Shown here: positions 48,568 through 60,932 of the stretch, piece after piece
Numbering within the stretch: the stretch's first letter is position 1
Layout of the letters: every line of letters starts with the position of its first letter
Assembly: GCA_020466095.1 (NCBI GenBank)
Contig: CM035806.1
Location: forward strand, 97,729,457-97,793,456
Source: Chlorops oryzae
Taxonomy: Eukaryota > Arthropoda > Insecta > Diptera > Chloropidae
DNA: 64,000 nucleotides
Direction of reading: 5' to 3'
Position numbers and translations under genes: made by a program
Notes under the pieces: model-generated
The model's input: the letters and a program-made list of their open reading frames with translations, nothing else
Told to the model about the DNA's origin: nothing
Databases searched by the model: none

Positions 48568-49079
48568 TTTAATTCTGGGATGTCATACTCTCTGTATGGA
48601 AAATGGTTCCTTTTTTCAATAAAGTGCAAAAGAATTTAAACCTTTAAAGACGTTTTTCCCAAAATTTTCTCGATCTGTGCGGATTGTAGCCAGGCCCATA
48701 AAGAGAAATTTGGTGCCCGGTGTCCCATGCCAATTTGTGGGCCCCTCAAGAATGCCTGGGCCAGGAGGAAACTTAACTCTTCGTATAGTGTCAACACTAG
48801 ATTTAATTCTATAAAACCCTTGCTTGTTTTAAATGAAGTTTTACTTTTCTGACAAAACTGGAGAGAGTCCTTAAGAAAGACCTGTTATTAAACAAGATCA
48901 TGGTGGATTCTTTCATTTCGGATGTACCGTGGAGCACCAGTTATGATTGTATGAATTTTCGATTGAGTTCTTTAGGTTATATTTCAAATTTATCCGTATA
49001 AAAATTCTTTAAATTTTAGAAGAAGGGACTTTATTTTAGCAATATAACCGTCGTGTCACACTTTATCGCAAGCTTGAAC

Positions 49080-49311
49080 CATGATACAAGAAAACAAGAT
49101 AGCGCCACTTGAGAGAGAAAACGTCACAAACTCATAATCGCGATTCGTTGTTGTTGTTTCCCATGTTAAACCGGCTTTTTACTTTTTTGAATAGCATGGG
49201 AAACAACAACAATTTCTTGCTCAGTGACGTCACAAACTCAATTTTCGGCTCTCAAAGAGAGCCTCAAAATAGCGGTACTGAAGTGGCGCTATCTTGTTTT
49301 CTTGTATCATG
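49080..49311. mobile_element. 232-base hAT-like miniature element
   Basis: Ends CATGATACAAGAAAACAAGA (inverted at the right, about 33 bases) with a perfect 8-bp duplication GCTTGAAC (49072-49079, 49312-49319). A second inner inverted repeat, TGTTGTTTCCCATG/CATGGGAAACAACA, sits inside. The open frame crossing it is incidental. Confidence 0.75.
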
Positions 49312-49654
49312 GCTTGAACAATATAAAGAAATACTGCTGAACAGTATTCTTTTTTCTCGAAGGCGTTACGAATTTCTTGAGAAATTCGATTTACCTGTAC
49401 AATCGTTTGATCCTCTAGTATATGAAGATATTTTTCAAAGAGAATATTATTTCCGCAAAATCACGAAATGTTTTGTAACTTCCGTACGCAAAGACAAAAC
49501 GATATTGTCGGGAAGCTGAGTATACCAATGTCGGGCTGACCGACTTCAGCTTTCTTGTTTCTTCTTGTTTTTCATGTTAATTGCGCAAGTTTTTCGTCCT
49601 CAGAAGACCCCATTAATAAAAGATCTCATCTATAATATTAAAAGACATTGTATA

Positions 49655-50908
49655 AAGACTGTCCCAGAAATAGCTGTCCTTTTGTTTTTTTTTTTTATTG
49701 CAAAAAAACCAATGATGTTTTTTTAAAAATTCTTTCAGTTTATTATTAAGTGAACATTACAAAATAAATAAAAATTTAATTACACTGAAAAAAATACACT
49801 TAAAAATAATTATACACTTTTTTATTAAGGTCCTGCATTAGTTTTTTTACCGACCTTTCGTTCACCTTAGTGTATGCCCGACGCCAATTATGTCGAAATA
49901 TTTCGATGTTCTTCGCAGTTTGTTTGGTCTTCTTAAGGTTCCTTTTCATTAAAGCCCAATATTTTTCGATTGACGAAGTTCGGGGCAATTCGGAGGATTT
50001 GCTTCTCTTGGTACCACAGTGACATTATTGGCTTGGTACCAATCCATCGTTCTCTGGGCGTAGTGAGATGTTGCTAGGTCAGACCAAAATAGTACTGAAC
50101 CTTGGTGTTGACGATAAAAGGCAGCAAACGCCGGTCCAGACACTCTCTGATGTAAATTTCGGTGTTGATTGTGCGATCCGTCACAAATTCCTTACATCGA
50201 AGGCCACATTTTGCAAATGGCCTGACACACCAAGTATTTCTTTGGAAATTGGTATGTATTTCGGTGGTAAATTTAGAGGATGCTCCACCCCTTCTAACCG
50301 CAGTATAATATCCGTGTCCAGGTAACTGCTTGAAATCCGCTTTGCAATACGTTTCATCGTCCATGATCCGCAATCAAATTTGGGCAGGTAATCGCGATAC
50401 AGTTTTTCGAGCCCTCCTCTTGGCTTCGGCGTCCTTTTCTTCTGACCTATCAGGTACTTTTTGTACTTTAACCCCTTAGGTTGTAAAATTTTGTAATCTG
50501 TTGAACACTTGACTTCGAGTTCCCGCGTTTGCTGCCATATCACGAACCGATGTGCCTGGATTCTGAGTAAACAGCCGCTTAACGTTCTGGGCCACCCTTG
50601 GTTCGCGGACCACTTTTTTCGCCCTGGTCCTGGTTTTTTGAAAAAGGGTAAGTGTCTGTATCGTTTTATAGTCCTACCGACAGTTTTTTTTCGCACACGC
50701 CAACTTCCTTAGCGATCTTTTTGTACGTGTTTTGGATTTTCCAGGTGTTTGTAAAAATTGCTTTCCGCTTTTCTTCTTGTTGAGACGACATTTTTTTTTT
50801 TTAATCTGCAATATTTATACTTTATTTAGGTACCAAATATGTTGCTATAAGCTAATATTTTTTTTTAAATAGCCTAAAAAAAAGGACAGTTATTTCTGGG
50901 ACAGTCCT
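49655..50908 (-). mobile_element. Tc1/mariner element, DD37E-type, decayed
   Basis: 1,254 bases flanked by TA. TIRs AAGACTGTCCCAGAAATAGC and (inverted) AGGACTGTCCCAGAAATAAC. Carries one broken transposase gene on the minus strand (49800-50791). Length and structure are those of a full mariner-family element that has lost its reading frame. Confidence 0.88.
49800..50791 (-). pseudogene. mariner-family transposase, frameshifted
   Basis: Start ATG at 50791 (MSSQQEEKRKAIFTNTW), stop at 49802-49800; about 330 residues, the family's usual length. Visible landmarks: helix-turn-helix region (residues about 10-60), first catalytic Asp in TMDDETYCKADF (about 50362), second in VLFWSDLATSHY (about 50085), and the glutamate of IEKYWALMKRNL (about 49965), with 37 residues between second Asp and Glu. 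This spacing matches the DD37E group first described in mosquitoes. Frame changes occur near 50690, 50355, 50115 and 49975. Inactive as written; some breaks could be sequencing errors. Confidence 0.85.
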
Positions 50909-50924
50909 TAGGTACGCTTTGTGG

Positions 50925-52045
50925 CAGGGTTGATAGAAATCATGATTAAAATCAAAAAAATTTAAAAAATCCAATTTTTTGGATTTTTTTTATTTAAATC
51001 GGGTTTTTTTGATTTAAGTCATGATTTGTATTTTGGGCTAAATTCAATTAGATAAGACAGATCACAGCAAGCTTTTAAAGTTTATTCATTGACATTTTAA
51101 TAAAGAGATTTCATACATCAATTAAGATATTTCAATAAAATCCGAGCTTCCCAGCTTTTGTTGTACCCATTTGTTTCTGATTTTACTGTGCACCAAATTT
51201 AATGCAGAAAACACTCGCTCCACCCGCGGAAGAAGCGATTACGGTGCACGTTGTTCTATTATTTTGAATTCTTGTCCGTTATGCATTTTTTCATGCTATC
51301 TATTGCTCGCCACCAGTCTAAAGTATTGGTTTTTTTACAATTGCTTCGTTCATTAGAACTCCTGTAAACGGCCCATTTTTTGCTTTCAATTGTATTATTT
51401 TTATTAGGAAACTTACTCCTGTCTGTCCGTAGGTGTTCCTAAAAATGTTAGGGCTTCTTCAGATTCGTTCTCTGATAATTGCTCTTGAGGCAGTTTTGGA
51501 TTTATCATATTCGCCAAAAACTGAGCCGGTGTCATAGCTTGGCGGTACCGGTTCATGACTTTCTTCATTAAAGCTACGCTCAAAACATCTTTAAAGCAGC
51601 AGTCAGGTCTTTCCATATACGTACACATTCTGAAATTGTGCACCTGTCACTCTGAAGTTTGTCCAATGATTTAGGCTATTGGCTCCAATCATTCAAAGGT
51701 ATTCAGCATTTCTTTTGGTAGACATATTTGTAATAATATTTCTGATTTCTTTATCTATTTATCTTTGTTTTGATCAGCTATTTGCATCAATGTTGGCCAG
51801 TTGTCAATATAACTCTTTAGTGAATCACACATAGGTTCCATCTCACTTCTTTGGTCCTTAGCTAGCAATTAAGAATATGGGCAGAGCAGCCATAAGTCAC
51901 TAAGGTCTTATATATAGATACGCGAGAAGAAGCAAGCAAATGAAATTGGAGAAATTTTTATTTCAATCATCCGGATTTAAATGACTGATTTTAATCTTGA
52001 TTTAAATCACTATTAAAATCACTGATTTAAATCATATCAACCCTG
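50925..52045 (-). mobile_element. defective hAT element
   Basis: 1,121 bases with CAGGGTTGATA ends (inverted), followed by ATGATT/GATTTAAATC sub-terminal repeats. Perfect 8-bp duplication CTTTGTGG (50917-50924, 52046-52053). Its left end starts 16 bases after the mariner element. Contains hAT transposase remnants on the minus strand. Confidence 0.88.
51165..51643 (-). pseudogene. hAT transposase C-terminal remnant
   Basis: Minus-strand fragments in more than one frame: RQAMTPAQFLANMINPK (about 51530), a DWWRAIDS stretch (about 51300) and RVFSALNLVHSKIRNKW (about 51210). The last two resemble the hAT C-terminal dimerisation region (WW motif followed by ERVFS...HSKxRN). The N-terminal DNA-binding and catalytic parts are missing, so it is a relic. 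Confidence 0.7.
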
Positions 52046-53395
52046 CTTTGTGGTCTTAATGATGCGACAAATTTTTCTTACAGCCGACCTGTCGCTGTTA
52101 GGGTATACCCCAAATTTGTACAGAAAAACTTCACAGTCTCGTTTAAACGGTGCGCCTTCCAAATAATTAACACTCATAGTTTCAATCGATTTTAGTAACC
52201 ATTGACATGACTTAAAAACCAAAAAGTAATAAACATAAATTTATTACAAAAAAAATAATATAAGTTATTAAAATTTTACGCCGTATTTTCCCATTTTATT
52301 TTTTTTATATTTTTTTTTTTTGGCAAAGTTACCCAAAGAACAATCGATATAACATATTTAATAAGTTATTCTGAACAATGTATACAAACCGATCTCGTTT
52401 AAGTTTCAAGCTGTGGTATAGAAAGCCGCACGCACGCACGCAAATGTAATATTCTCAAAAGCTGTTTACGTTGCTTTGTACCTTTCGAACGACATGCACG
52501 TACGCGTTTATCGCTTGGCGGATGGCGGCTGCCATACGCAGCTTTGTAATATTACTAAAAAAAAGCACTATTACAGGTTACAACTACAATTACAAACTAC
52601 CTAAGTCTAATGTACCGGGGGCTTAAGTTTAAGCTTGTGTTCGAAATTGCCACGCAGTAGTCAGTTAGTCAGTTATTCGGTCACTCTGACAAGCGCTCTA
52701 AAACGTGCTAAAACTGACTGTCTGGCTGACATTGGCGTTCGGTGAGAATGAATTCGTATTTGATGTCAAGGTTTGTTTTGGCATGTGCTGATTGATTTTT
52801 AATTTTCGAACAAGCGTTGCTTGCATGTCTGTAATTGAAAGTAAACGCACAGCTCGGCTCTCTAACGGACTTCTTCATGTTAAGGGATATTTTTTTCTTC
52901 ATTTTACTGTGTTTTCTTTCATTTACTCTTTATTTTGCAGAGGGGTAAAAAATTTGATTTGATAAACAAATAAATATTGTTCTTTCCACAATCCCCCCCT
53001 GTTGCTCAAATTTCAATTCTTTTATTTTTGATCTTGCATTCCTGCCTTTTGCTTGGCTTTCATGCAAATATTCAACAAATATCCAAACATTTGGAACTAC
53101 CCTGCAGTAAGTGTCACTAGTGCTGAGTCACTCCTGCTCTGATGTCCTTGTCACCGGTACTAGTTACCAAAAGTACTCGTGGCATTCCATTATCCTATTG
53201 GAATTTTGTATGAACGTAAGTATCTGCGAGAGGACACCAATCGACACTAGAAGTAATGATTAGGTAGAGACCAATTAAAATACCAATTACGGGAACATTT
53301 AAGTGTTGCAACGGATAGTGTATCTGGCCGGATGCCGGATAGTGTATCTGGCCGATGCCGATAGTTATCTGGCCGATTTCCATAGTGCATCCGCC

Positions 53396-53439
53396 ATCTC
53401 TCTCTCTCTCCTCTCTCCTCTCTCTCTTCTCGCTTTCCT

Positions 53440-53470
<31 letters not shown>

Positions 53471-53488
53471 TCTCTCCCTCTCTCTCTC

Positions 53489-53521
<33 letters not shown>

Positions 53522-53522
53522 A
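53396..53522. repeat. (TC)n microsatellite
   Basis: Interrupted CT/TC repeat of about 125 bases, which produces artificial Ser/Leu-rich frames. Confidence 0.95.
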
Positions 53523-53675
53523 ATCTACATCCCAGTAGAAATACAATATAGCAAATGTTACTTGTGTGCGCTAACCGATGTGAGGCGGCCGGATACTAAA
53601 ATTAAGCCGATAGTTGGCCGGATATCCGTTGGAACTTTAGTTCATTTACTTTCATATGTCAACAGAAAGTCAAGT

Positions 53676-53752
53676 CTAATGGCTATCTTGGCTTAGGGAT
53701 AGAGTGTGTGATTAGAAATCCGAAGTCCTCGGGTTCGATTCCCCGCCCAACG
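53676..53752 (+). other. tRNA-like sequence, SINE head candidate
   Basis: A-box-like TGGCTTAGGGATAGAG and B-box-like GGGTTCGATTCCCCG with tRNA-like spacing. The stems are imperfect, so a SINE or tRNA pseudogene is likelier than a gene. Confidence 0.45.
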
Positions 53753-54037
53753 TTGATTTTGGAATAAGTATATATAACTCCGGGAACCGGTAATAGCAAA
53801 ACTGCACTTACACTGATTTCAAAATTTAGAAATAATCAATATTTTTTGTATAATAATTCAAAAATCTCACCGAAATTTAATCTCATATGAGCACTGAGCA
53901 ATACCTGTAGGACGAGAGGGGTAATTGGGGCCCCTAGCGAATAGTTCTCGAGTATCGAAAGGAAAGGAATTTTAGCTCCTTTCCTTTTTTATTTATTTTT
54001 TTTTATTCCTTAAGGAATTCAATTTTAACTACTGATG

Positions 54038-54125
54038 AAAAAAAACGGCAGGCTTTGGCAGGAGAATTGAAACGTGGCCCTTTGGATCGTGAGGCGCACG
54101 TGCTACGCTGTGAGCCACGACAGCT
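54038..54125 (-). other. degenerate tRNA-like sequence
   Basis: Minus strand: GTCGTGGCTCACAGCGTAGC as A box and CACGTTTCAATTCTCCTG as a weak B box. Confidence 0.35.
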
Positions 54126-55859
54126 TGAGCCGGTACCCGGCCTTCTATTAACGTAGTATATCAAATCTACTGAATGTACCGTTGCCTCTACTTCTGCAGT
54201 TCAAACGCGACTGTCGATTTTTGAATGACACCTAGGGCTGCCAAACGTACTGTTTTTGGGATTAAACGAAGCCGTGTACTGCATTGCACTCAAAAAAAAA
54301 AAAAAATAAATACCAAAGTGTACTTCTTTTTCATATTCGTATTTCTTTGAACTGCTTTTGAAAATTTATAGGGAATAAATAATTGCACGCGCAAGGGTCC
54401 TCGATTTGTCGAACTCGAAAACTGCCAATGAAAAATTGCTGTGCGTAAATCATTCCTAGATAAACTTTTGACTGAATAAAAAAACGATTAAAATTTCGAT
54501 GTTTTAAAGAATATGCTTAGTTCAATTTTGCTAGGAAAGCTGTTATTTTTGTTATATCTTTCTTGGAGAGTACTTTTGCACTAGTTCTATTTCCTATAGC
54601 CCAGCAAACATTTACCCTTACTAAACAATTGGAAGTAAGTATATCCGTTTTGTATGGTCTAACTCAAATGATTCTAGACGTTACGCACTTGCGCACAGAT
54701 ACTCTTAACTAAGATTGTGTCGGGTAAACAACGTAGGTATATATCTTTCAGAAAACTTCTAGATTTCATAATATAGAGATAGATTATTTAAATAAGATTT
54801 ATTTTTCAAACGAAATGTTCGTTGGCCTTCAAATTAAAGCTTAAAAACTGCATTATTTTGAATGCTGTAAAAGTTTCATGTAAAATTAATTTAAATGCAC
54901 ACTTTTTAGTGCTTGTGATGCATGCTTGATATGCCTGTTAAAAGATGATTCGAATTAATATATTTATGCCTTCTCAGCTAGGCCCTTTATTTTATGGCGT
55001 TATATACCGAAGCTTTAAAATTAAAGTTTAGTTGTAAGCATAGTCTTACTTAACGCTTTTTTGTTATTTTGTTTTTTTAATTTTTTCATTAGTTAATTCG
55101 TCGAGCACATCATAAAATTACATTGGAAATGGCAACCTCCAAACTTTCGAATAAATAGCGAATAATGAGAGAAAATCAAAATAACAATGAGGACAGTTTT
55201 CGCTTGAACTTAAATAACTTACAAACAATGAGTGTAGGTACCTGTAATATTTTATTGAAGAGATAATTGATACAAAATATAGGGGGTGAAGCACTTAACA
55301 GAATTACTGACTGCATCCAAAACATTTGGTTTTCTTTCACAAAAAAAAAAAAAACAAGTAAGGGTGTTATAGTCAGGCGAGCCTGACAATACAATATCTG
55401 ACACATAAACACATATTTAAATATTTTTTTAAACACGGTAAAAAACAGAGTTAAATAAAATCACCATTTAGAAAGAATATTTTAGAGATTTTTAGGGCTA
55501 TTGAATTCTAATCAGATTACATATTAATATACGCTCAAATTCTAAATTTCATTCAACCATTTTGAAAAAGTCCGATTTTGGATAATTTCTATATACATTT
55601 TGTATGTATTGTATACATCTCGCTTCCCTGTAGTAAACGAGCGGTCAGTTTGCAAAATAGGACCCACCTTAGGTGAGACTGTTAGCAACTAGACCATAAA
55701 AACTATGGAGCACGTCTAACCTAAGGTCGACCTCTATAGGTCTCACCGCTGACTGTTCCATAAGAGATCGAGGGGCGGTGAGTTCATTTTTTTTTGTACT
55801 CTTGCTGTGCGATTGTTGTTGTCTGCTTTAAGTTCGCATTCTGATCGACGTAATGTCAA

Positions 55860-55934
55860 GAGTTGATTAGCGTAAAGGGTAAGACTCTTGCTCAGCAACC
55901 ACGCAGGTCGAGGTTCGATCCCTGGCTCGGTTGG
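55860..55934 (+). other. tRNA-like module A (copy 3)
   Basis: A-box-like TTAGCGTAAAGGGTAAGAC and a canonical B box AGGTTCGATCCC; T-run of nine directly downstream (about 55937-55945). Confidence 0.6.
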
Positions 55935-56184
55935 ACATTTTTTTTTTCTTCTCTATTGCCTAGAGTTTTTTTATGCTCATATTTTAATTAATTTTTTTTA
56001 TTAGTTAATTTTGAAAAAAAATTTTTCTTTAATATGTAAGTATTTTCTCATATTGAAATTTTTTTTTTAAAGTATTTATTTTTTCAATTGAAAATTTTTT
56101 TGCTATGAAAATTTTCTATATTATTTCACAACAACTTGAGCACCCAAAAACTCAAGTCAGCATTTTGATCAACATATTAAATTT

Positions 56185-56260
56185 CCTTGTTTAGCGTAAT
56201 GGTTAAGACGCAGACTTACCAACCCAGAGATCAGCGGTTCGAGGTTCGTTCGAGACGAGG
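56185..56260 (+). other. tRNA-like module B (copy 3)
   Basis: TTAGCGTAATGGTTAAGACG and GCGGTTCGAGGTTCG; the A-box half is nearly identical to copies 1, 2 and 4. Confidence 0.55.
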
Positions 56261-57494
56261 AAATTAAAAAAAACAGAACTAATGTTTAAACAAAAAGATT
56301 TAAAAAATAAAAACAAAAAATAAATAAAAGAAAAACAAGAAAAAAATAAATAAAAAAAAATTAAAATTTTTTTCCCATAAATTAACAAAATCGTCAATTG
56401 ACCTCCAACTCACCCAAAACGTCTCACCATGGGGTGAGTCTTACATGCACTACTCTCTTTCTAATGTAGGCCCCATGTTAAAGAGGTGAGTTGAATGCAT
56501 GTAAGAGTAAATTATGTCGGGACTAGTTGTAGTCTTTTAGAGGTTAACCATAGGTGAGTAGGGGGTGAGTCTCAATTACTGCAGGGTTGGTTCTGGCTGC
56601 TACACATGTACGCACAAACACAATATACCCTCGAAACAGAACGTGTCGGGTATAAATATCTAATTTCTTGCTTTAAAATAAAAATGGAAACGACAATTGA
56701 ATATTTTTAAATGTGGCTTTAGTTAGTCAATAAATATTAAAAAACTCTATTTTTTTCTTTAATAATTCCTAAGCTTTATAGCTTAGATCGTTCGTTTCAA
56801 ATAACTCCGAGAGAGTTGGGCGTATTGTGAATTGAGGAGCTGTCTCAACTGGAACCAGTTACGATCAAAAGCACAGTTGAATGAAACTTGTTCCATATGT
56901 TCGGATAGGTTGAATATTTTTGCTGGAATTTATGCGCAGGAATCCCTGCACTATTAGAAACCAGGCACAAGAAAACTCCGTCCGTTTATTTTTTTTTAGG
57001 AAATTTAAATTTTTATATAAAACAAAAAAATCGTATTTAAGTACAAACTTATATCGAAATGTAGTGTAACGTTTTAAGTGACGAATTTTACATTTTTGTG
57101 AATTCTTCATGCCAGTCAGTACAAACAAAGGCACTTCTTTAAGGTTCCGATGTATTGAGAAATGTCCAAGAGCTTAAAGGGCTAGAGTTATATTGATAGT
57201 GGCAGTCCAAAATTTATGTTCAAAAAATTTGTCACTTGAAACGTTATTCACGGCTCCGCTTCAATTTGTCGACTAGTTTGCCAATTAGTGTTGCTTGAAA
57301 TTGAAAGTTGTTGTATATACCTACATACATAGACATATATAGCGAAATAATAGTATTTTTATTTTAGCCGTCCTTATGATGGTCCAAAATGAAGAGCACA
57401 ATATTGGTAAAAGTAATAAAACAACATTATTTTGATTAAAATCTCGAGCTCGAAAGAAAAACAGCTTTCATCTTATAAATATAATATAAAAACA

Positions 57495-57985
57495 AGTAAA
57501 AAATCTAAAGTCGGTCAAGCCCGGCTTTGAAATACCCAGCGTCCCGAAATTATTGGCGCACTATGTTTTGCCTCTCCATTTGTGGGCGTGGCAGTGGGCA
57601 GGCCATATAAATTTTTTCCTACACCATTCATTCACCTTGGTCAACCTATGTTGCGAATTTGAAGCTTCTACGCCTTTAACTTCACAAGTTACGAGAAACC
57701 CATATTTTTGGGCGTGGCTCGAGAAGGACGGCGTCCATTTTTTCCAGGATTGGTCTCCTTTTGTTAATTTGCTAGTTTTCCAAATATCAATGACATGAAT
57801 TGAGTGGTTTGCGAGTTATAACCGTTATAATCAAAACATATTAAATTAATTTGTGGGCGTGGCAGTGGGCGGATGTATCCCATTTTTATTGATTGATTTG
57901 TCCTGATCAATAATATATATTTTTCTATATCTACGGAGATTAGTTCTAGCTGTTACAAGATTTGCAAAAACCTTCTATACTCTGC
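57495..57985 (+). repeat. dispersed repeat with GTGGGCGTGGC motifs
   Basis: AAAGTCGGTCAAGCCCGGC at the start, then TGTGGGCGTGGCAGTGGGC twice (57578, 57850). Inverse relative at 43434-43790. Possibly another Helentron/DINE-type family; the open frame inside is incidental. Confidence 0.45.
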
Positions 57986-58398
57986 TTTCGCTGCCCATAA
58001 AAAAGTTGAATAACCAGAACAAATTATATTAATGGAAATATTTAATCAATAAGACAAAATTGTAGGCAAGGGTAGGTCATAAAAAATATTTATACACGAA
58101 TCACGAGAACTAATTTAGATAGGGGAAAGTGGTCGAATTCTGACCCCTTAAGAAATGTTGCTATAAACTCAAAACGCTGATACTCAAGATAGGAACTTAA
58201 CATACACAGAAAAACTGATTATTTTGTCTCGTCTTGTATGTAAGTCTGCATAAATCTAATGAGAATTTTAGAAAAATACTATATGCACTTTCAAAAATTT
58301 CAAACAAAAGTTTTGTCAAGTGTTAATACTTTTGGTATTTAATACAACAAAATAATCAACCATTTGAAATTTTTAATTGGGACAATTAAAAAACCGAC

Positions 58399-58967
58399 AA
58401 GTAAGGGTGTTATAGTCAGGCGAGCCTGACAATAGAATACCCGACACAGACACATAATTTTTAATATCAAGAGGTGTTTAAGGGCATAAGGAGCCCCATA
58501 TACCGACTTTTGTTAAATTTCTAAATGAAAACCGCCCTTTTGCCACGCCCACTTTTAAAATTTTTTTGGAATTCTAATCGGACCCTTATATATACGCTCA
58601 AATTCTAAGTTTCATTGAAATATTTCAATAAAGTCTGATTTTGAGGCATTTTTGGGATTTTTGTGACAGACCCTAGTACTAGAGGTACCCCTAAAAATGG
58701 TCCGATCGGGTCCATTCTCGAACTTGTTCTTACTCATGTCCCCGTGAGCACGCATACCAAATTTTGTCAAGATAGCTCAACTCCTTCGATAAGATAACTG
58801 TATACAAACAGACAGACAGACAGAACGGACGGACATGTCTAAATCGAATCTCCTAGTGACGCTGATCATTTCTATATACTTTTGTATGGTCTATCTCGAC
58901 TGGTTCTTGGTGTTACACACAACCACACAAACGCAATATACCCTCGACACAGAGTGTGTCGGGTATA
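58399..58967 (+). mobile_element. Helentron/DINE-1-like element, intact copy
   Basis: 569 bases: AAGTAAGGGTGTTATAGTC at the start, sub-terminal ATACCCGACACAGAC, CCACGCCCACTTTT, GCTCAACTCCTTCGATAAG, an ACAGACAGACAGACAG microsatellite, and ACACAGAGTGTGTCGGGTAT at the end. Sub-terminal inverted repeats plus a GACA microsatellite are the layout of non-autonomous Helentrons (DINE-1); the exact family is not known to me. AAAAACCGA occurs on both sides. Confidence 0.7.
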
Positions 58968-59204
58968 AAAACCGATGAATCGCGTTTAACAATCGCCATT
59001 AATTGGAATTTTTCATAGCCAGTTTTCTCTGTGGATAGCGTTAAATGGTAACTTTTACTCTGTCCCGCAGTATTCGGTTGGTGGGTAAGTGTGGCTTCGA
59101 CCATTCAGGGTGACACACAAAGGCCTCACAGGGACCCTTTGTGATACCAAGAAAAGTGGGAAAACATAGAATATCAGAAACAGGAAAAAACGACACAACT
59201 AACA

Positions 59205-59288
59205 TCTACGCCCGAACTGGGAGTTGAACCCAGAACCAATAGCATCGTAAGTTGGCATCTCAACCCACAACGCCACCGAGGCCGACCA
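59205..59288 (-). other. tRNA-like sequence, SINE head candidate
   Basis: Minus strand: TCGGTGGCGTTGTGGGTTGA as A box and TTCTGGGTTCAACTCCCAG as B-box/T-arm with good stem pairing. The downstream sequence (toward 59095) could be a SINE body. Confidence 0.5.
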
Positions 59289-60932
59289 GTACGCAATTTA
59301 GTAAAAAAAATTATAGAAATCTCACGAGAATTAATTGTGTTGTATTTTATTGGATCAAATCCCTGAAGATGGTTGCCGGAGATAACCGAAAATTCGGAAA
59401 AATTAAAAACAAAAATCAGTTGACGAACTGTTAAAGCCTGATAATTTAATATTCAAATGTTAATTAAGAGTGTAGGCGAAAACAGTTATGCCATATTAAC
59501 AAAAATGATTTCCAACAACTGCGTACGACGATAAGCAAAAAAAAAATGTTTTGGAGTTTTCGAACAAAAAATTTGACAGCATTTAGGCTGAATTACAGTA
59601 GCTAATATTTTAGAGATCATTGAATGATATGAAGCAAATTACAATACGGCAGTGGCAGTGCCCAGCGCTGCTCAGGTTAGAAAATTTTCTAAAAATACTG
59701 CCACTGCTTTCATATGCAGCTAACTAAATTTTTATTTTAGCTTATTTTCTTTAAATTTTGAAGTCATTTTTACGATTAAAGTGGAAAATGATATGGATGA
59801 ACAAATTATAGAATTAATTAGTTGTCAGAAAAATTCTCAAAATTCAAAATGCGCTGCCAGTGGCAACGCGGCTTTATTGTATTTACATCAGCAGTAAATC
59901 CGATACTGATAGTCCAAGATCCCATAGTCGCCAGACCTACATACGTCATTTTAGTAAAGCTGAAATTTTTAGGATTTTTAAGCCCAAAATCCAACATTGC
60001 GAGAGCCCCGATGCGAGAGTGTGCGACGTCATAAAAATGTTTTGCGTGACGCATTTCAATCTCCAATGAGATTTTTGCGTCACGCAGATGAAAGCATAAT
60101 ATCGCTTTTAGTAATGCAATATTTGAGCCAAGTACCAATCTAACGAGTACCGAGTACTCATAAAAATTATACGCTTTCACTTGAGTTTAAACTTTAATTC
60201 AAAATTTTCAAAAATTTTCAAAAAATTTTCAAAATGAACCGAAGCTCGCGAATTATTCTAAAAGCTCTTTTTCACGGAACAGTGAACAGTTTTTGTTTTA
60301 TTAGTTTAAACGAGTACCCAATAGCGAGTAATTAAAAAAATAGCTACATCATTAACCTGCCAAATTGCCTCGCAACGAGAAATATTCAATTTTTCAAAAT
60401 ATTCTCGCTACGAGGTCTCGCAGTGCGATACATTGGAGCTTGAACCATATGATTGAATGCATTGAAATTTGTGTGCGTCTTGTCTCGCGCTCTCGCATCG
60501 GGCTCTCGCAATGTTGGATTTTGGGCTTTAGTCTAGTATGTAGTTAAGACAATATGCCTACTTAGCATCTATAGCAATTTGGGAGTAGAATTCATTTCCC
60601 CGGGAAAGGGAAATTAGTCACATACCCGCATAATTGCATAATTGAAAAGAACTATGGTGAAAATTACAGACTCTTTTCATGATAAAATCCTTTTTTTAAA
60701 TATGCCACGTAACGAATGTCATGTTACGCTACCATTTTATACCTCAATAAGGGCCAATAACTAGCTAAAATCGTAAAATAAAAAAAATTAGTTAACTAGA
60801 ACGTCCAATGTTTGCATAAGGAGTAGTTAAAATAACCACAAGCGAGTAAAAAGCTTGAAATACGAGTAGTACAAATTCAATGGCGTTGAGCCCGGTGCGT
60901 ATTTTTTTTTATTTTTTTCAATAATATCAAAA

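Larger units (their letters stand above)
52054..55361. other. non-coding, with microsatellite and tRNA-like traces
   Basis: Holds a truncated CCCTGCAGTAA end at 53101, a (TC)n tract (53396-53522) and two tRNA-like sequences (53676, 54038). The open frame at 52037-52222 is unrecognised. Confidence 0.45.
55626..56586 (+). mobile_element. CCC-TIR element with two tRNA-like modules (copy 3, divergent)
   Basis: 961 bases, ends CCCTGTAGTAAACGAG and (inverted) CCCTGCAGTAATTGAG, TT on both sides. Removing it and one TT joins the two halves of the host Helentron-like repeat. Module A at 55860-55934 and module B at 56185-56260, both on the plus strand, same order as in copies 1 and 2 although the surrounding sequence has diverged. 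Confidence 0.75.
55362..56654 (+). mobile_element. Helentron/DINE-1-like element, split by a later insertion
   Basis: 5' part 55362-55625 (AAGTAAGGGTGTTATAGTC...) and 3' part 56587-56654 (GGTTCTGGC...ATACCCTCGAAACAG...GTGTCGGGTATA) flank the element 55626-56586. The internal microsatellite region is deleted. Confidence 0.6.

Noticed and set aside
49109..49519. 136-codon open frame
   Set aside because: Crosses a 232-base miniature transposon and its TSD; no recognisable protein.
53101..53115. single CCCTGCAGTAA end
   Set aside because: No inverted partner found nearby; too short to call an element.
53303..53696. Ser/Leu-rich open frames
   Set aside because: Artefact of the (TC)n microsatellite.
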